Origin: Levilactobacillus brevis
Lineage (GTDB): Bacteria > Bacillota > Bacilli > Lactobacillales > Lactobacillaceae
DNA: 64,000 nucleotides
Assembly (NCBI GenBank): GCA_021383565.1
Contig: CP079699.1
Coordinates: forward strand, 1,364,001-1,428,000
Reading direction: 5' to 3'
Shown piece by piece: positions 16,496 to 26,308 of this stretch; position 1 is the stretch's first letter, and each line of letters begins with the position of its first letter. Both the position numbers and the translations under genes were made by a program. A model generated the notes under the pieces. It saw only the letters and a program-made list of their open reading frames with translations, did not search any database and had not been told where the DNA came from.

Positions 16496-17434
16496 TCAAT
16501 CCACGTCCTTAAAGAAATCATCGAGTTCAAACGTCACGACCGGCTTCACGTACAGCTGGTATTTAGCGACCAAATCAGCCAATCGTTCACCATTAATCAG
16601 TGTAATCACCCGCGTCCCAGTCCGTGCCGCTTTAATAGCCGCCCGCGAAAAATCAGAAGTGGTGACGAAAATGCCAAATTCGGCGTTGTATTTATCCATA
16701 GCCCCACGAAATTTGTCGATCTCGGGTGAAGGCACCGGTGATGTCCAACGCTTAGCCTGAATCGCCACTCTTGCCGTTCGAAAGTCGTCGCTGGTCAGAT
16801 AGCCGAATCCATCGAGGCCTTCATCCCCACTGAGCTTGACCCCAATCTTTTCATCCAGATCGACGCCCATTGCCTTCACTAACCTGCGGGCAAAGAGTTC
16901 AAATTTCGCCGGGCTAATCTTTAAAAGCGCATCCTGTAACTCGGTTCGCCAAGTATCAATCGGATCATCGTCAGGGGCGATTCCCTCCTCAGTTGTCAGG
17001 GATTCTTCCGTTGGCACTGCCTTATTATGGCGGCTCGCCGCCTTTCTGTCATGTTGCTTTTGCCATTCTGGATCGGCCTTAGCATAAATGTCGCGCTGCA
17101 CATCCAACGTCTCTAGATCGACCTCTCGTCCCAATTTCGTGAGTTCAACTTCTCCCCGCTTCGGACGCGTTAAAAAATCAGAAAATTCCAAGTTTTTAAC
17201 ACTGAAGTTAAAGATAAAAGCAAATGGTCGATACTTATGTCCGGACTGCTGACTCACGACCTCTCGCGTAATAAATGCTTCTGGAATCACATTGTCCCGC
17301 GTTAAGATATCTTCTCGAATACTCTTCGTGAGCGCTCGTCCACCAAGTTTGCGCAAAGATTTGATAATTTCTGGCATCACCAGTATCTCTTGTTTCCGTC
17401 GCGATAAATCTTCAAATTTATCATCCCGATTCAT
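16496..17434 (-). CDS. mrr: Mrr-family type IV restriction endonuclease
   Basis: 312 residues. An N-terminal winged-helix Mrr_N region (MPEIIKSLRKLGGRALTKSI, LTKLGREVDL) precedes a linker and a C-terminal PD-(D/E)XK nuclease fold: FELFARRLVKAMG, then DEGLDGFGYL (catalytic Asp) and RVAIQAKRW (the QxK of Mrr). Mrr-type enzymes cut DNA carrying foreign methylation. The frame is open to a GTG at 17449, but the ATG at 17434 is used because GAGGAGA lies at the correct distance. Lone gene between two terminators; not linked to a methylase, as expected for type IV. Confidence 0.88.
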   Translation of the reverse strand: MNRDDKFEDLSRRKQEILVMPEIIKSLRKLGGRALTKSIREDILTRDNVIPEAFITREVVSQQSGHKYRPFAFIFNFSVKNLEFSDFLTRPKRGEVELTKLGREVDLETLDVQRDIYAKADPEWQKQHDRKAASRHNKAVPTEESLTTEEGIAPDDDPIDTWRTELQDALLKISPAKFELFARRLVKAMGVDLDEKIGVKLSGDEGLDGFGYLTSDDFRTARVAIQAKRWTSPVPSPEIDKFRGAMDKYNAEFGIFVTTSDFSRAAIKAARTGTRVITLINGERLADLVAKYQLYVKPVVTFELDDFFKDVD

Positions 17435-17549
17435 ACAGTCTCTCCTCACCTTCGCTGAATTTAACTAACCTCATTAGTTTTAAGCATACCACAACGTCAC
17501 TCCAAGACTTTCTTTGAAGTACCACCAAGGCACCGTTTTCTTCGCAAAC

Positions 17550-17582
17550 AAAAAGCACTATTCGATCATCCGAATAGCACTC
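17550..17582 (-). terminator. terminator of the LPQTN wall-protein gene
   Basis: An 11-bp stem with two G-U pairs (17554-17564/17571-17581, loop 6) is followed on the minus strand by CTTTTTGTTTG. Confidence 0.8.
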
Positions 17583-17601
17583 TCCTAACTATCTAACTGA
17601 T

Positions 17602-20600
17602 TTAATCCTCGCGTTTCTTCCAACCAAACACGCCAGCAACAGCGCCCAACAAGGCCAATCCAACAATTGCCAGCATATTGCCCTGTCGTTCGTTAGTCTG
17701 TGGTAAGGTCTGCCGTTCAGTCTTCGTGGCTGACTTATCCAGCGTGACTGGGTGGTGAACCGTGGTCTTCGAGGCAGCTACTGGCTGTACCTTCGCCGCT
17801 TGACCACTTACCGTGACCATTGCGCCAGGCTTGGCAATTGTTTTTTGACTATCAGTGGTGACATCGTCTGGGACCTCGCCGCTCGGCTTCTGCCCGTTCT
17901 CTTGGTCATCGATCTGGGCACTATCACCATCCGTGTCCGGTACTTCTGGTGTTTCCGGCGTCGTGGTTGGTGGCGTCACATCACCACCGCCGTTGTTGCC
18001 ACCGTCACCGCCACCACCGGTCGTGTTGTCTGCCGCATAGGTCACTACAATCGCTAAGTCGGCGCTGTCCGGCGTCACCGGTTGAGCCGTCGTCTGCGTC
18101 AAATCGTTAGCCGGATCGGTAGTGGCCACCACGTGCATCCCCGTGACCGTTGGATTCTTCACACTAGCCAGCGCTAATGCGTCTCCGCCTTGATAAATGA
18201 TCCAGTTTGCATCGGTTGGCTTACCCGTGACGTCTAACTCTGGCGTCTCTGCCGACGTGGCATTACTGTAGGTTGTCACGTCCTGCGTCACCTGATCCGT
18301 GACGGTCGCAAACGCCATAGTCTGGGCAACCGGTGCGACGACTTGCTTCTGCTGTTGATTTTGATAGCTAATCTGCTCTTGAACCGTTTTCACGGCCGTT
18401 TGAAAACCATGGGCCAACGTAATCGTGTAGGCGCCACTACCATCCTTAGTAAAGACAATCGCACTACTACCATCGGCGTTCTTGGTGGTATCGCTGACCA
18501 GCTGATAGCCCTTGGCCAGTTCAGGCGTAATGATAGCACTGGAATCAAAGGCACTCGTCGTTCCAATGGCCCCTTTTAATTCTGGATTGGTCGTCGCGTC
18601 CAACACCTGAATCGTCTGGCCAGTCGTGGCGTCCGTAACCGTGACCGTGGCTTTCTTAGCTTGGGCATAAACCATCCGCACCGCTTGCGTATCGCTAACG
18701 TAAGGAATATCGGCCGTTTGACTGATATCGCTCCAGGTTTTACCAGCGGCACTCGTCTCGGCACCAACGTAGACGTAATCGTCAAAGTCCTTTTCGTAAT
18801 CGGTCAGCGCCAGCTTGTCAGTCGACGTTCCCTTGTAATTGGCTGTTACGGGCGTCCCGTCCGTGTTCGTAATCGGCGCATAGTTGCCAGCGTCATCCTT
18901 CACCCCATAGCCAACCGAGACTGTCCACGGCATAACATCTTTATAGAACAGGATCGTCCAGTTCCGGGAGTCATCGCCCAATGTCGCAACCCAAGAGCTC
19001 TGCGCATTGGCTTTCCCGTTACCGGCTAGATAGTCTGAGTAAAGACCCGTGCCATCTAAAATTAATCCGGAGAACGTGTACCCCTTCGAGAGCTGTTGAT
19101 CCAATAACGTCATTACCGTCGCATTTTGTTGGACGTTGACGTTTGACCCAACTTCACCAGAAATCAAGGTAGCCGGCCCCAGACTCAACTGTTGCCCGTC
19201 AGCCTGTAAGAGTTGGATGTTAACGTTTAAATCGCTCACATTTTCGGCTAAATCGTACGGTTGGATGATGTACCCGCCGAAGTTGCTATTGGTATCAGCC
19301 CAGGTCGTCGACAGACTCCCGTAGCCCTCACTCGTTCCGGCCAGTAAGTTATACCAGGATAACGTATTACTATTGACGTTCCCGGCATCGGCGCTAGATG
19401 GGAAGAGGTGGGGGTAAAGTATTTCTTCGGCGTTGTCGAAGGCCTTGACTGGCAAATTATTAGCCGTTAAGTCCTTAACGATAAAGGATGGGGTCGTATA
19501 GGTCAACACACCATCGTCCAAAGTACTCTGGCCCTTCGCCAGTTTGGTGTTAACCGTGATCGGTGCGAGTAAGATATGCTGATTAGCCAGGTTAGTCCCC
19601 GTCTGAACATTCAAGCTCTTATCTGTGGCCAGCGGCGAAATATCAGAGATCTGGTTGTACGGCATGTCAACCTCGGTCAATTTATCCTTATTACCCAACG
19701 CCGAAATATCATTTACAGAAAACAAAGTAATATTGACACTTTGTAGATTGGTCAAAGCCCCCAAGGCCCGAATATCCCAGAGGTTACCAGACTGCATGAC
19801 ATTGCCAAAAGCATTTGAACTGACAATCTCATCCGGAGAGAGTGTGAGTCTCTGCAAATTCGTCGCGTTCTGTAGGCCCTCCAAGGTGGTCATTGACATG
19901 AGCGCCATAAAGTAATCAGTATATTTTAACTGTGCACCGTTAACGGATTGCAACGTCTGACTGGATAAAATGCTCGTAACGGTCGCCAATTCTGCCTTCG
20001 TGAAGTTGTTTCTAAAGTCCGTAAACGTCGCATATTTTTTAGAAAAGTTACTCTGCCAAATGAAATATTGGAGCCCAGAATCAGGCATCCATTCATCAAT
20101 ATACAGTGGATGGGTCTCATCTGCATAATGTAATGGAGAATTCATATCCATTCCCTTGGCGTCCTGTGCAATATTAGTCGCGTAGGTTTCACCTAACCAA
20201 GTGCGCGCCCCCTGCGCTTGATACTTCGTGCTATAGTCATCATAGGCCCGCAAGTCAGTACTTACGCCTTCATCATCCGTGTGATCATAAGTATACTGAA
20301 GCCGCTGGGTCTTGCTGACATTAAATGCTGGCTGTCCCGTGACCTTGTTCGTTAAGTTATCCGGATTCTGAACCGTAATCCCAGTGGAAACGGGCGGCAT
20401 TGTAGCGGTCCGATCAGTCGGTGCCGATTTCTCCAGTTGATCGCCAGTCGGCCCATCTGTGGTCCCGTCGTTCTGAGCTGACGGCGCATTATCACCACTG
20501 CCAGTACCCTCGGGGTCTTGCTCATCAGCAGCCACGTCACCTTTAGCGGCTGATGCCTGTGGCGTACCAGGCTCTTCATTACTCCCCTCATTAGCATCAT

Positions 20601-20955
20601 TTCCAAGATTGCCAGAGCTAACACCACCTGCACCAGCGTCCCCGGACTTCTCACCAGAATCATTCCCAGGCGTTGGTAGCGCCTCAGGATTATTTGTGCC
20701 AGCGCTTTCATCATTGCCAGGCGTGTCACTGTCGCTCTTTGACGATTGTAAGACGACCTGTTGTGACTGGTTCTCTGCAGCCCCATCGCCGGCCTTTTCT
20801 GTCACCGGTGTGTTATCGGCCGCTTGAGCGGTTGGCATCGCCTGTGGGCTTGCAATGATCCCGACAGCCATACTGGTTACTGTAATCCCGGCTACCAGCC
20901 ACCCCCGGTGTGACTTGTACATCTTATAATGTGTTTTACGTTCAATATTCCTCAT
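17602..20955 (-). CDS. LPQTN cell-wall-anchored surface protein with LRR-like and MucBP-type regions
   Basis: 1117 residues. The N-terminus (HYKMYKSHRGWLVAGITVTS) is a long KxYKxGKxW-like signal peptide with cleavage near AQA-ADN (residue about 46). Then come about 170 residues of Ser/Gly/Asn/Glu-rich spacer, an internalin-like leucine-rich stretch (LTNLQSVNITLFSVNDISAL, LTEVDMPYNQISDISPLATD, roughly 390-450), beta-rich modules with a MucBP-like segment (ATVTVTDATTGQTIQVLDAT), a Gly/Pro/Thr wall-spanning region, and the sortase signal LPQTN at 1084-1088 with hydrophobic tail and KKRED. It would be covalently linked to peptidoglycan and may bind host or matrix glycans (family knowledge). AAAGAGGGGG precedes the ATG. 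Shares architecture with the protein at 23145-25727. Confidence 0.9.
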   Translation of the reverse strand: MRNIERKTHYKMYKSHRGWLVAGITVTSMAVGIIASPQAMPTAQAADNTPVTEKAGDGAAENQSQQVVLQSSKSDSDTPGNDESAGTNNPEALPTPGNDSGEKSGDAGAGGVSSGNLGNDANEGSNEEPGTPQASAAKGDVAADEQDPEGTGSGDNAPSAQNDGTTDGPTGDQLEKSAPTDRTATMPPVSTGITVQNPDNLTNKVTGQPAFNVSKTQRLQYTYDHTDDEGVSTDLRAYDDYSTKYQAQGARTWLGETYATNIAQDAKGMDMNSPLHYADETHPLYIDEWMPDSGLQYFIWQSNFSKKYATFTDFRNNFTKAELATVTSILSSQTLQSVNGAQLKYTDYFMALMSMTTLEGLQNATNLQRLTLSPDEIVSSNAFGNVMQSGNLWDIRALGALTNLQSVNITLFSVNDISALGNKDKLTEVDMPYNQISDISPLATDKSLNVQTGTNLANQHILLAPITVNTKLAKGQSTLDDGVLTYTTPSFIVKDLTANNLPVKAFDNAEEILYPHLFPSSADAGNVNSNTLSWYNLLAGTSEGYGSLSTTWADTNSNFGGYIIQPYDLAENVSDLNVNIQLLQADGQQLSLGPATLISGEVGSNVNVQQNATVMTLLDQQLSKGYTFSGLILDGTGLYSDYLAGNGKANAQSSWVATLGDDSRNWTILFYKDVMPWTVSVGYGVKDDAGNYAPITNTDGTPVTANYKGTSTDKLALTDYEKDFDDYVYVGAETSAAGKTWSDISQTADIPYVSDTQAVRMVYAQAKKATVTVTDATTGQTIQVLDATTNPELKGAIGTTSAFDSSAIITPELAKGYQLVSDTTKNADGSSAIVFTKDGSGAYTITLAHGFQTAVKTVQEQISYQNQQQKQVVAPVAQTMAFATVTDQVTQDVTTYSNATSAETPELDVTGKPTDANWIIYQGGDALALASVKNPTVTGMHVVATTDPANDLTQTTAQPVTPDSADLAIVVTYAADNTTGGGGDGGNNGGGDVTPPTTTPETPEVPDTDGDSAQIDDQENGQKPSGEVPDDVTTDSQKTIAKPGAMVTVSGQAAKVQPVAASKTTVHHPVTLDKSATKTERQTLPQTNERQGNMLAIVGLALLGAVAGVFGWKKRED

Positions 20956-21253
20956 GATTGGTCCCCCTCTTTAACTATGACCAAAATCAGGCGAAACAGC
21001 AGCAAAATCATTATTTTTATCGTTGTCACTATCCATTATAGCCACAGTGTGAGAAACAATCAATACGATGAAGTTTTACGGTGCAAAAACGTTCCCCCGA
21101 GTTACTGTTGTCCCCGGTAGAAAAGGCTTTTGCGAATTTACAAGTACGCGTGATTTTTTAAGCACAGCTTATTAACTAATAACATATATCCATTAATTGG
21201 TACGGTCTTATAAACCGTTTAGGGGACTTTAAATTTACTGGATTTGATATTCA
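20956..21253. other. intergenic gap, no gene seen
   Basis: AT-rich upstream region of the LPQTN gene. No convincing ORF or structured RNA was found. Confidence 0.5.
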
Positions 21254-21293
21254 ACACAAAAGTCCTCAAAACCATATTGGCGGCTTGAGGACT
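21254..21293 (-). terminator. terminator of the 21353-21886 gene
   Basis: Stem AGTCCTCAA (21261-21269) with TTGAGGACT (21285-21293); the minus-strand continuation is TTTTGTGTT. Confidence 0.75.
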
Positions 21294-21352
21294 AGACCAT
21301 GTCACATTAAATTATTCATTTGCTAATAATCACGCTCAACTAAATCACAGTT

Positions 21353-21886
21353 TTACCGCTCCGCTGTCGGTCTTACTTTTAACTTGTGAAAATTTCCGAC
21401 GGTATAACGATGCCCCTTTACATACCCCGGGCGTTTAATCTTGGCATACCGGTAAACCTTCATCGAACGGTGATTCTTAGATAAATAGACCTGATATCCT
21501 GATTTATATTCGCCAGACATCGCTGAATAGTCGCCAGTAATCACATAATGCCGGTTACTAATCTTCCTAAAGGCTAATTTATGATGCTTTCTAGCGAACG
21601 AACCATAGGGCCCACTGTTGAATAAATTCTCTTTATGCTTGTCCATCGTAAAATCTTCTAAATGAAATTCCTTATTCGTTACATAAAGATCCGTAACAAC
21701 GTAATGAATGCGCGGATCACTATGTACTTTCAACTTGCGATCATTAGTTTCCCAACCGCCCTTAAGCACTTTAGGCGCCCGGTTAAAATGAATTGCTTGT
21801 GCTTGTGCACGCTCATTGACTGAAAAAGATAGACTAAATACCCCCACCAACACGGACCCTATGGCGATAACGCTTTCTTTCTTCAT
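21353..21886 (-). CDS. small secreted basic protein
   Basis: 177 residues. Signal peptide MKKESVIAIGSVLVGVFSLS with cleavage near AQA-QAI (about residue 31). The mature part is basic and rich in H, K, Y and R (GSFARKHHKLAFRKISNRHY). No conserved domain recognised; the style resembles the small secreted protein at 13588-14007. GGAGGAGGCATACGG precedes the ATG. Lies alone between the wall-protein gene and a gap with a predicted small RNA. Confidence 0.7.
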   Translation of the reverse strand: MKKESVIAIGSVLVGVFSLSFSVNERAQAQAIHFNRAPKVLKGGWETNDRKLKVHSDPRIHYVVTDLYVTNKEFHLEDFTMDKHKENLFNSGPYGSFARKHHKLAFRKISNRHYVITGDYSAMSGEYKSGYQVYLSKNHRSMKVYRYAKIKRPGYVKGHRYTVGNFHKLKVRPTAER

Positions 21887-22156
21887 CCGTATGCCTCCTC
21901 CGATGAAAACGGCTGACGAGTTAACGACATTCTAAGAATATGAATAGGTAAAAGCTTGAACGAAAGATGCAATCCGCTAGATTATATCTCGTTCCATCAA
22001 CCTACCCAAGTCAGCATACTAGAAAAGGGAATATTATTCAACACGTAAAACGTTAACATTACACAATAAACATCAGCATGATTTTCTTAATACATTCCTA
22101 CTATTTCTGTCATATTTCCCGCCAGTCGCTTAATCGTCATTAAATCCAACTAACAG

Positions 22157-22184
22157 TTGAACGATAGACTAAAAGTTCTAGAAT
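22157..22184 (+). promoter_or_regulatory. orphan promoter ahead of a terminator with no gene
   Basis: TTGAAC (22157-22162), 16 bases, TAGAAT (22179-22184). The only downstream signal is the strong terminator at 22217-22283. Confidence 0.45.
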
Positions 22185-22190
22185 GCTTTC

Positions 22191-22283
22191 CCATTCATTC
22201 ACAATAAGATGGTAATAGCTCATAGTGGGGCTTCCTTTGCTTTTCTTGGTCGTTAAGGAATTGTCCCCACTATGGCTCTTTTT
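22191..22283 (+). ncRNA. candidate small RNA ending in a strong terminator
   Basis: About 90 bases between the promoter at 22157-22184 and a terminator whose stem AGC(T)CATAGTGGGG (22217-22230) pairs with CCCCACTATGGCT (22265-22277), followed by CTTTTT. The loop is 34 nt, long for a plain terminator, and contains a CTTCC/GGAA helper pair. No plus-strand gene lies upstream to need this terminator. RNA status is inferred. Confidence 0.4.
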
Positions 22284-22385
22284 AATCAATTAGTATTGCA
22301 CTTGGTTTGACAATTCATTGTTGAGAAGAAGGTTATTCAACAATCGCAAAGGTACTGGCGCACCACAACGACTTTACGATGGCAG

Positions 22386-22997
22386 TTACTGCGCCTTGAT
22401 ACCCAGCACATCATACGGTGACAGATACAATGTTCGCATGATTACTTTTGAAAGTTCGCTTTGCGTTAATGAATCCTCATTGGACAGCCAGGTCAGAATG
22501 ACTGACATGATGGCGTTAGTGACTATGCACAACGCATATTTTTGCGGCAAGTCATTTCTAAATTTTGCAGCCCCCTTGACGCGCTTTAGTTCGCTTAAAA
22601 TTGATTTCTGAAGCAAAGCTGTAATTGCGCCGGCGAAAGCCGGATCACCATTGGAACCAAAAAGAAAGCTAAGAATTGCTTTGTTCTCAGCCGCAAAAGC
22701 AACAATATCTTCTACCACAGGATACGGTTGACCGGAACTCAAATCTTGATAGTTCATCGTCCCGTCAATGCCAGTATCTAACATCAACTGAAACTTGGAA
22801 GAAAGACTATTTTCAACATTTGTTACCAAATCATCCTTATCAAGGTAGTGCAAATAAAAGGTTCCGCGACTAATCCTACTAAGACGGGTTAAATCACTCA
22901 CCGTAATTTGGTTTAGTGATTTCGTTTTCCCCGCGGTAACCAATGCATTCAAGATCTCTGCATCAGTCTGCGCAATTTGTTCTTGTTGATCAGGAGG
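22386..22997 (-). pseudogene. TetR-family regulator lacking a normal start (probable 5' rearrangement)
   Basis: The frame encodes a TetR-type HTH (ITVSDLTRLSRISRGTFYLH YLDKDDLV) and a C-terminal ligand domain, ending IKAQ. The frame is open from 22997, reading PPDQQEQIAQTDAEILNALV, but holds no start codon before a TTG at 22952, which is inside the first HTH helix and has no ribosome site. Just upstream on the opposite strand, AGGAGGTCAATACC and ATG AGT AGA ACG CGA AGT (MSRTRS, a typical TetR N-terminus) point away from the gene, followed by the palindrome CGAATGTTCATTCG. This fits a short inversion that separated the start and operator from the body. A functional product from the TTG is possible but would lack part of the DNA-binding domain. 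Confidence 0.55.
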
Positions 22998-23144
22998 TCA
23001 ATACCATGAGTAGAACGCGAAGTCTCTCGAATGTTCATTCGATACATGCAACAAGTTCTTCGCAATGAAAGAATTAACCATCATCGTAAACATGTGCATG
23101 GCGGTTATAAAATTGAACCGCTATTGACGCCTCGCTACTATGAT

Positions 23145-25727
23145 TTACTCATTTCTAAACCGGTCCATCCATTTGAACCCGAAAAAAATACTAGTCACAG
23201 TCAAGAGGACTTCTCCCCACCATGAAGATGTCTGCTGGTCATTCGTTTGCGGTAAAACCGAAGTCTTGGTAGACATAGCTTCGACCTGCTTTGGACTTTT
23301 GGTTACTAATTTTAAAGCTCTCCCACCCTGCAACTTATGAATTGCCTGTTTCTTAATCGGTTGAGTTAGATTGACCTGATTATCCCCATTGCCACCTTCT
23401 GCCAAATGAGAAGGTGATTCTGGCCTAGTTGGTGTGCCTGGAACTTCCATTGCTGGTTTCCCACCACTTTCAACTATTTGATACGTATAGTTAACGTCCT
23501 GATTAACCGATGTGTAAACGCCCCTTGCATTAATTGGCATCATAGCGAGCTTATATCCTTTAAAAGGCTTAGGAATCGTTGCGTAATATTGACCTACCTT
23601 TCCAACCAGCCTATCATTGGGTGCTAACTCTTCGCCGGTCGCTGTTTGATAGTGAACGACCACCGTTCCGACTGCGGCAGGTTTTCCAGGAACAACTGGT
23701 GTTACAGGTGGCATTATGGGTTTACCATTGGCTTTATAGTAAAGATAGATATCCTGATTAACGTCCCGAATGGTCCCACTAAGGATTCGGTCAGTCACTG
23801 TACCGTTCCCCTCAACGCGGTCAAAATCATAGCCATTAATCTCAGGCAGATTAAGCTTCCAGGACGAATCCATTTGTCCAGATTTCTTGATAAGCTTATC
23901 ACCAATTGCATTTCCCATTTCATCGACCAAATAAATTTTCTGTAATGGATTGAAAATCAACACAATGCTTTGCGCATCACTATCATAGATCACCTTCGAG
24001 CTTTCAACCACATTTGTAAGATTGTGATTATGCTTTCTGGAATTTTCATATGCAAATCCGCGATTTTCAAGATTGGCTATTGTCTTCTGAACAGAAGCAT
24101 CATTCAATACGTCAAATGTATCACCAGTTTTACCGCTTAAGATGACAAACGGTGCAATATTAACCACACCATTGAGCTGAAAAGCAACCGTAACTGCGCC
24201 TACGCTAGGAGCTAGCGTATACGGTACAGTAATAATTCCACTGAACATTAAGCCATTAGGTGCTACTGGCTTAGTAAGATCGTTGTGTCGATCAACACCC
24301 CAGTGCAATTTCAATTGTCCGTGTGTAGCGTCTAACATTTTCAACTCGCTCCACGTTGACCAATTTCCACCACCAATCATATGTTCCTCTCCGGTCGAAT
24401 TTGGATCTCCCTCCATGAACTCATTAAAATGTAAATTATCGTAAGCAAATGACCAAGTTGATAATTTTGTTGTCGCTGAATTTAGAGTGGCTTGAGCTGT
24501 CGTCCAAGTTTGTCCGTCCGCCGAAATCGAATACCTAATTTCAGCTCCAGGGAAAAATGGCTTCCAGTCTAGTGCCAACAGGGGCGTAATGTCAAAAATA
24601 TGATTGCCACCAAAACTCATCATTTCTGGTGAGGTGATATGTTTGAGTGGCGTAAGGTCCGAAATATCATTATTTGAGAATGAAACATGTGTTAAGTTGA
24701 TTAATGCCGTCAACGGCTTCAGACTTGTAATCTTATATTTACTATCTGCAGACTGGGAGAAATTAATCGTTTTTAAATTGACTAAGTTGGATATAGCCGA
24801 TAAATCTGTGATTCTATTATTTGATAAATTCAATGAAGTCAGGCCCTTTAAGCTACTGATCACGGACATACTTTCATCCGCAATTTGGTTCCAACTTAAA
24901 TTTAAGCTAGCTAACTTTGTAAGGCCTTTGAGAGCAGAAATGTCCGATAATTGGCCATGCTGGCCAGCCTTCCCAATCTCTTTACTAACCGACCTATCAG
25001 GTAGTATGGCCAATGTTGTCAAATTTTTTGCATACTGAAGGCCGTTCAGCGATTTAATATTAATTACAGCATTGTAGAAAGATCGATCAATTCTCTGTTT
25101 TTTTCCTTTATCATTCCAAAGATCAATTTCTGTCAATTCACCTAAAAGGTCCGTGGTGATCTGAGAAGCATCCGTAACCTCAGGGTGCGTCTGCTGAATC
25201 GCATACAAGACTACCCGTTGGAGATTCTTGTCCGGTATGATATTGTTCACTGTTGGTAGGGATTTTTTTACACTTGCCACGGGAGTCACCTGGTTAATAA
25301 CACTATTGGAATTGGGTTGGGACGGCGTATTTGGTACTACTGACTCAGTCTTATCAGGTTTGGGAACGGGATCAGTTGGCGGCGCAACTATCCCCTTTTC
25401 CGGTTTAGTAGTTTTATGGCCTTCACCATCTTGAGAATCCACTTTATCCTCATGTTGTTGCAAATCAACTTCAGATTCAGACTTATCTGATCTATCTGTA
25501 TCCATCTCGGCATTAGCCTCCGATTTAGATACTTCAAGCGACTCCTCATCTTGGTGATTGTGGCTGGTCATCGTACTTTCAGTCGCATTGCCAATCTCTG
25601 TGATGGTATCTGCGTACGCTGATCCAGTCGGTACCAGTCCTGTCGTTCCCAATGTAAAAGCCACCACACCTGCAAATAACCAATAATTTTGATGGTGTTT
25701 GTCCACGCTTTTCCAATCAATTTTCAT
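23145..25727 (-). CDS. LPQTN cell-wall-anchored internalin-like protein with MucBP modules
   Basis: 860 residues. Signal peptide with the HHQNYWLFAGVVAFTLGTTG segment, cleavage near AYA-DTI (about residue 40). An acidic, Ser/Glu/Asp-rich spacer leads to an LRR domain (LTKLASLNLSWNQIADES, LTSLNLSNNRITDLSAISNL, LTHVSFSNNDISDLTPLKHI; roughly 195-390). After a beta-rich interrepeat region comes a MucBP module (GTVVVHYQTATGEELAPNDR) and LPQTN at 825-829 with hydrophobic tail. Sortase-anchored adhesin by family. The frame is open to 25832, but the ATG at 25727 has GGGGAT at proper spacing and starts the signal peptide. Lower GC than the paralogue at 17602-20955; adjoins the mobile region. Confidence 0.9.
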   Translation of the reverse strand: MKIDWKSVDKHHQNYWLFAGVVAFTLGTTGLVPTGSAYADTITEIGNATESTMTSHNHQDEESLEVSKSEANAEMDTDRSDKSESEVDLQQHEDKVDSQDGEGHKTTKPEKGIVAPPTDPVPKPDKTESVVPNTPSQPNSNSVINQVTPVASVKKSLPTVNNIIPDKNLQRVVLYAIQQTHPEVTDASQITTDLLGELTEIDLWNDKGKKQRIDRSFYNAVINIKSLNGLQYAKNLTTLAILPDRSVSKEIGKAGQHGQLSDISALKGLTKLASLNLSWNQIADESMSVISSLKGLTSLNLSNNRITDLSAISNLVNLKTINFSQSADSKYKITSLKPLTALINLTHVSFSNNDISDLTPLKHITSPEMMSFGGNHIFDITPLLALDWKPFFPGAEIRYSISADGQTWTTAQATLNSATTKLSTWSFAYDNLHFNEFMEGDPNSTGEEHMIGGGNWSTWSELKMLDATHGQLKLHWGVDRHNDLTKPVAPNGLMFSGIITVPYTLAPSVGAVTVAFQLNGVVNIAPFVILSGKTGDTFDVLNDASVQKTIANLENRGFAYENSRKHNHNLTNVVESSKVIYDSDAQSIVLIFNPLQKIYLVDEMGNAIGDKLIKKSGQMDSSWKLNLPEINGYDFDRVEGNGTVTDRILSGTIRDVNQDIYLYYKANGKPIMPPVTPVVPGKPAAVGTVVVHYQTATGEELAPNDRLVGKVGQYYATIPKPFKGYKLAMMPINARGVYTSVNQDVNYTYQIVESGGKPAMEVPGTPTRPESPSHLAEGGNGDNQVNLTQPIKKQAIHKLQGGRALKLVTKSPKQVEAMSTKTSVLPQTNDQQTSSWWGEVLLTVTSIFFGFKWMDRFRNE

Positions 25728-25832
25728 TTTCAATCCCCTATCATTGACGAAAAAAACAGCTATCGATGTCCAATGTATGTAATTTTTCTTGTTAAGAAAT
25801 AATATATCATCAGCAACAAATCCAATCAACAC

Positions 25833-26277
25833 CTTAAACTTTATTTTTAAATAGTTTTTTGAGAGTCAATTTTAAAATAGCAGTCAAATCAATACATTCC
25901 ACAGGTATCAATAAAATAATATAATTAATAGAAATGTTCTTATCAGAATTCGTTTCATTACTCATATATCAATATTTATCCAGTAATAATCAATGCAACC
26001 ATGGATGCTAAATATACATTTTTTCAATGATTTTCGTTAGTCAACATTCCAATTAACCGAATAAAGCTTTAAATATGGAAAGAATTCGTATCTTATATTT
26101 TTTTATGTATAACTTTGCTAAATATGTGTAAATTCCCTCGTTCAATGCATAATAGACCCCAAAGAGAGTTCTGCACATTTCCAAACATATCTAATTACGT
26201 GTAACCCCATTAATCCGTCCAACATCAAACTAATATAACGTAGACAACCTAAAAAAAAGACAGACACCAACTATAAT
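25833..26277. other. AT-rich intergenic gap, no gene seen
   Basis: Very AT-rich, only short unsupported frames. Probably the upstream region of the wall-protein gene plus island boundary sequence. Confidence 0.5.
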
Positions 26278-26308
26278 TGAAGTGAACCCCATAAATTGGA
26301 GTGAATTT

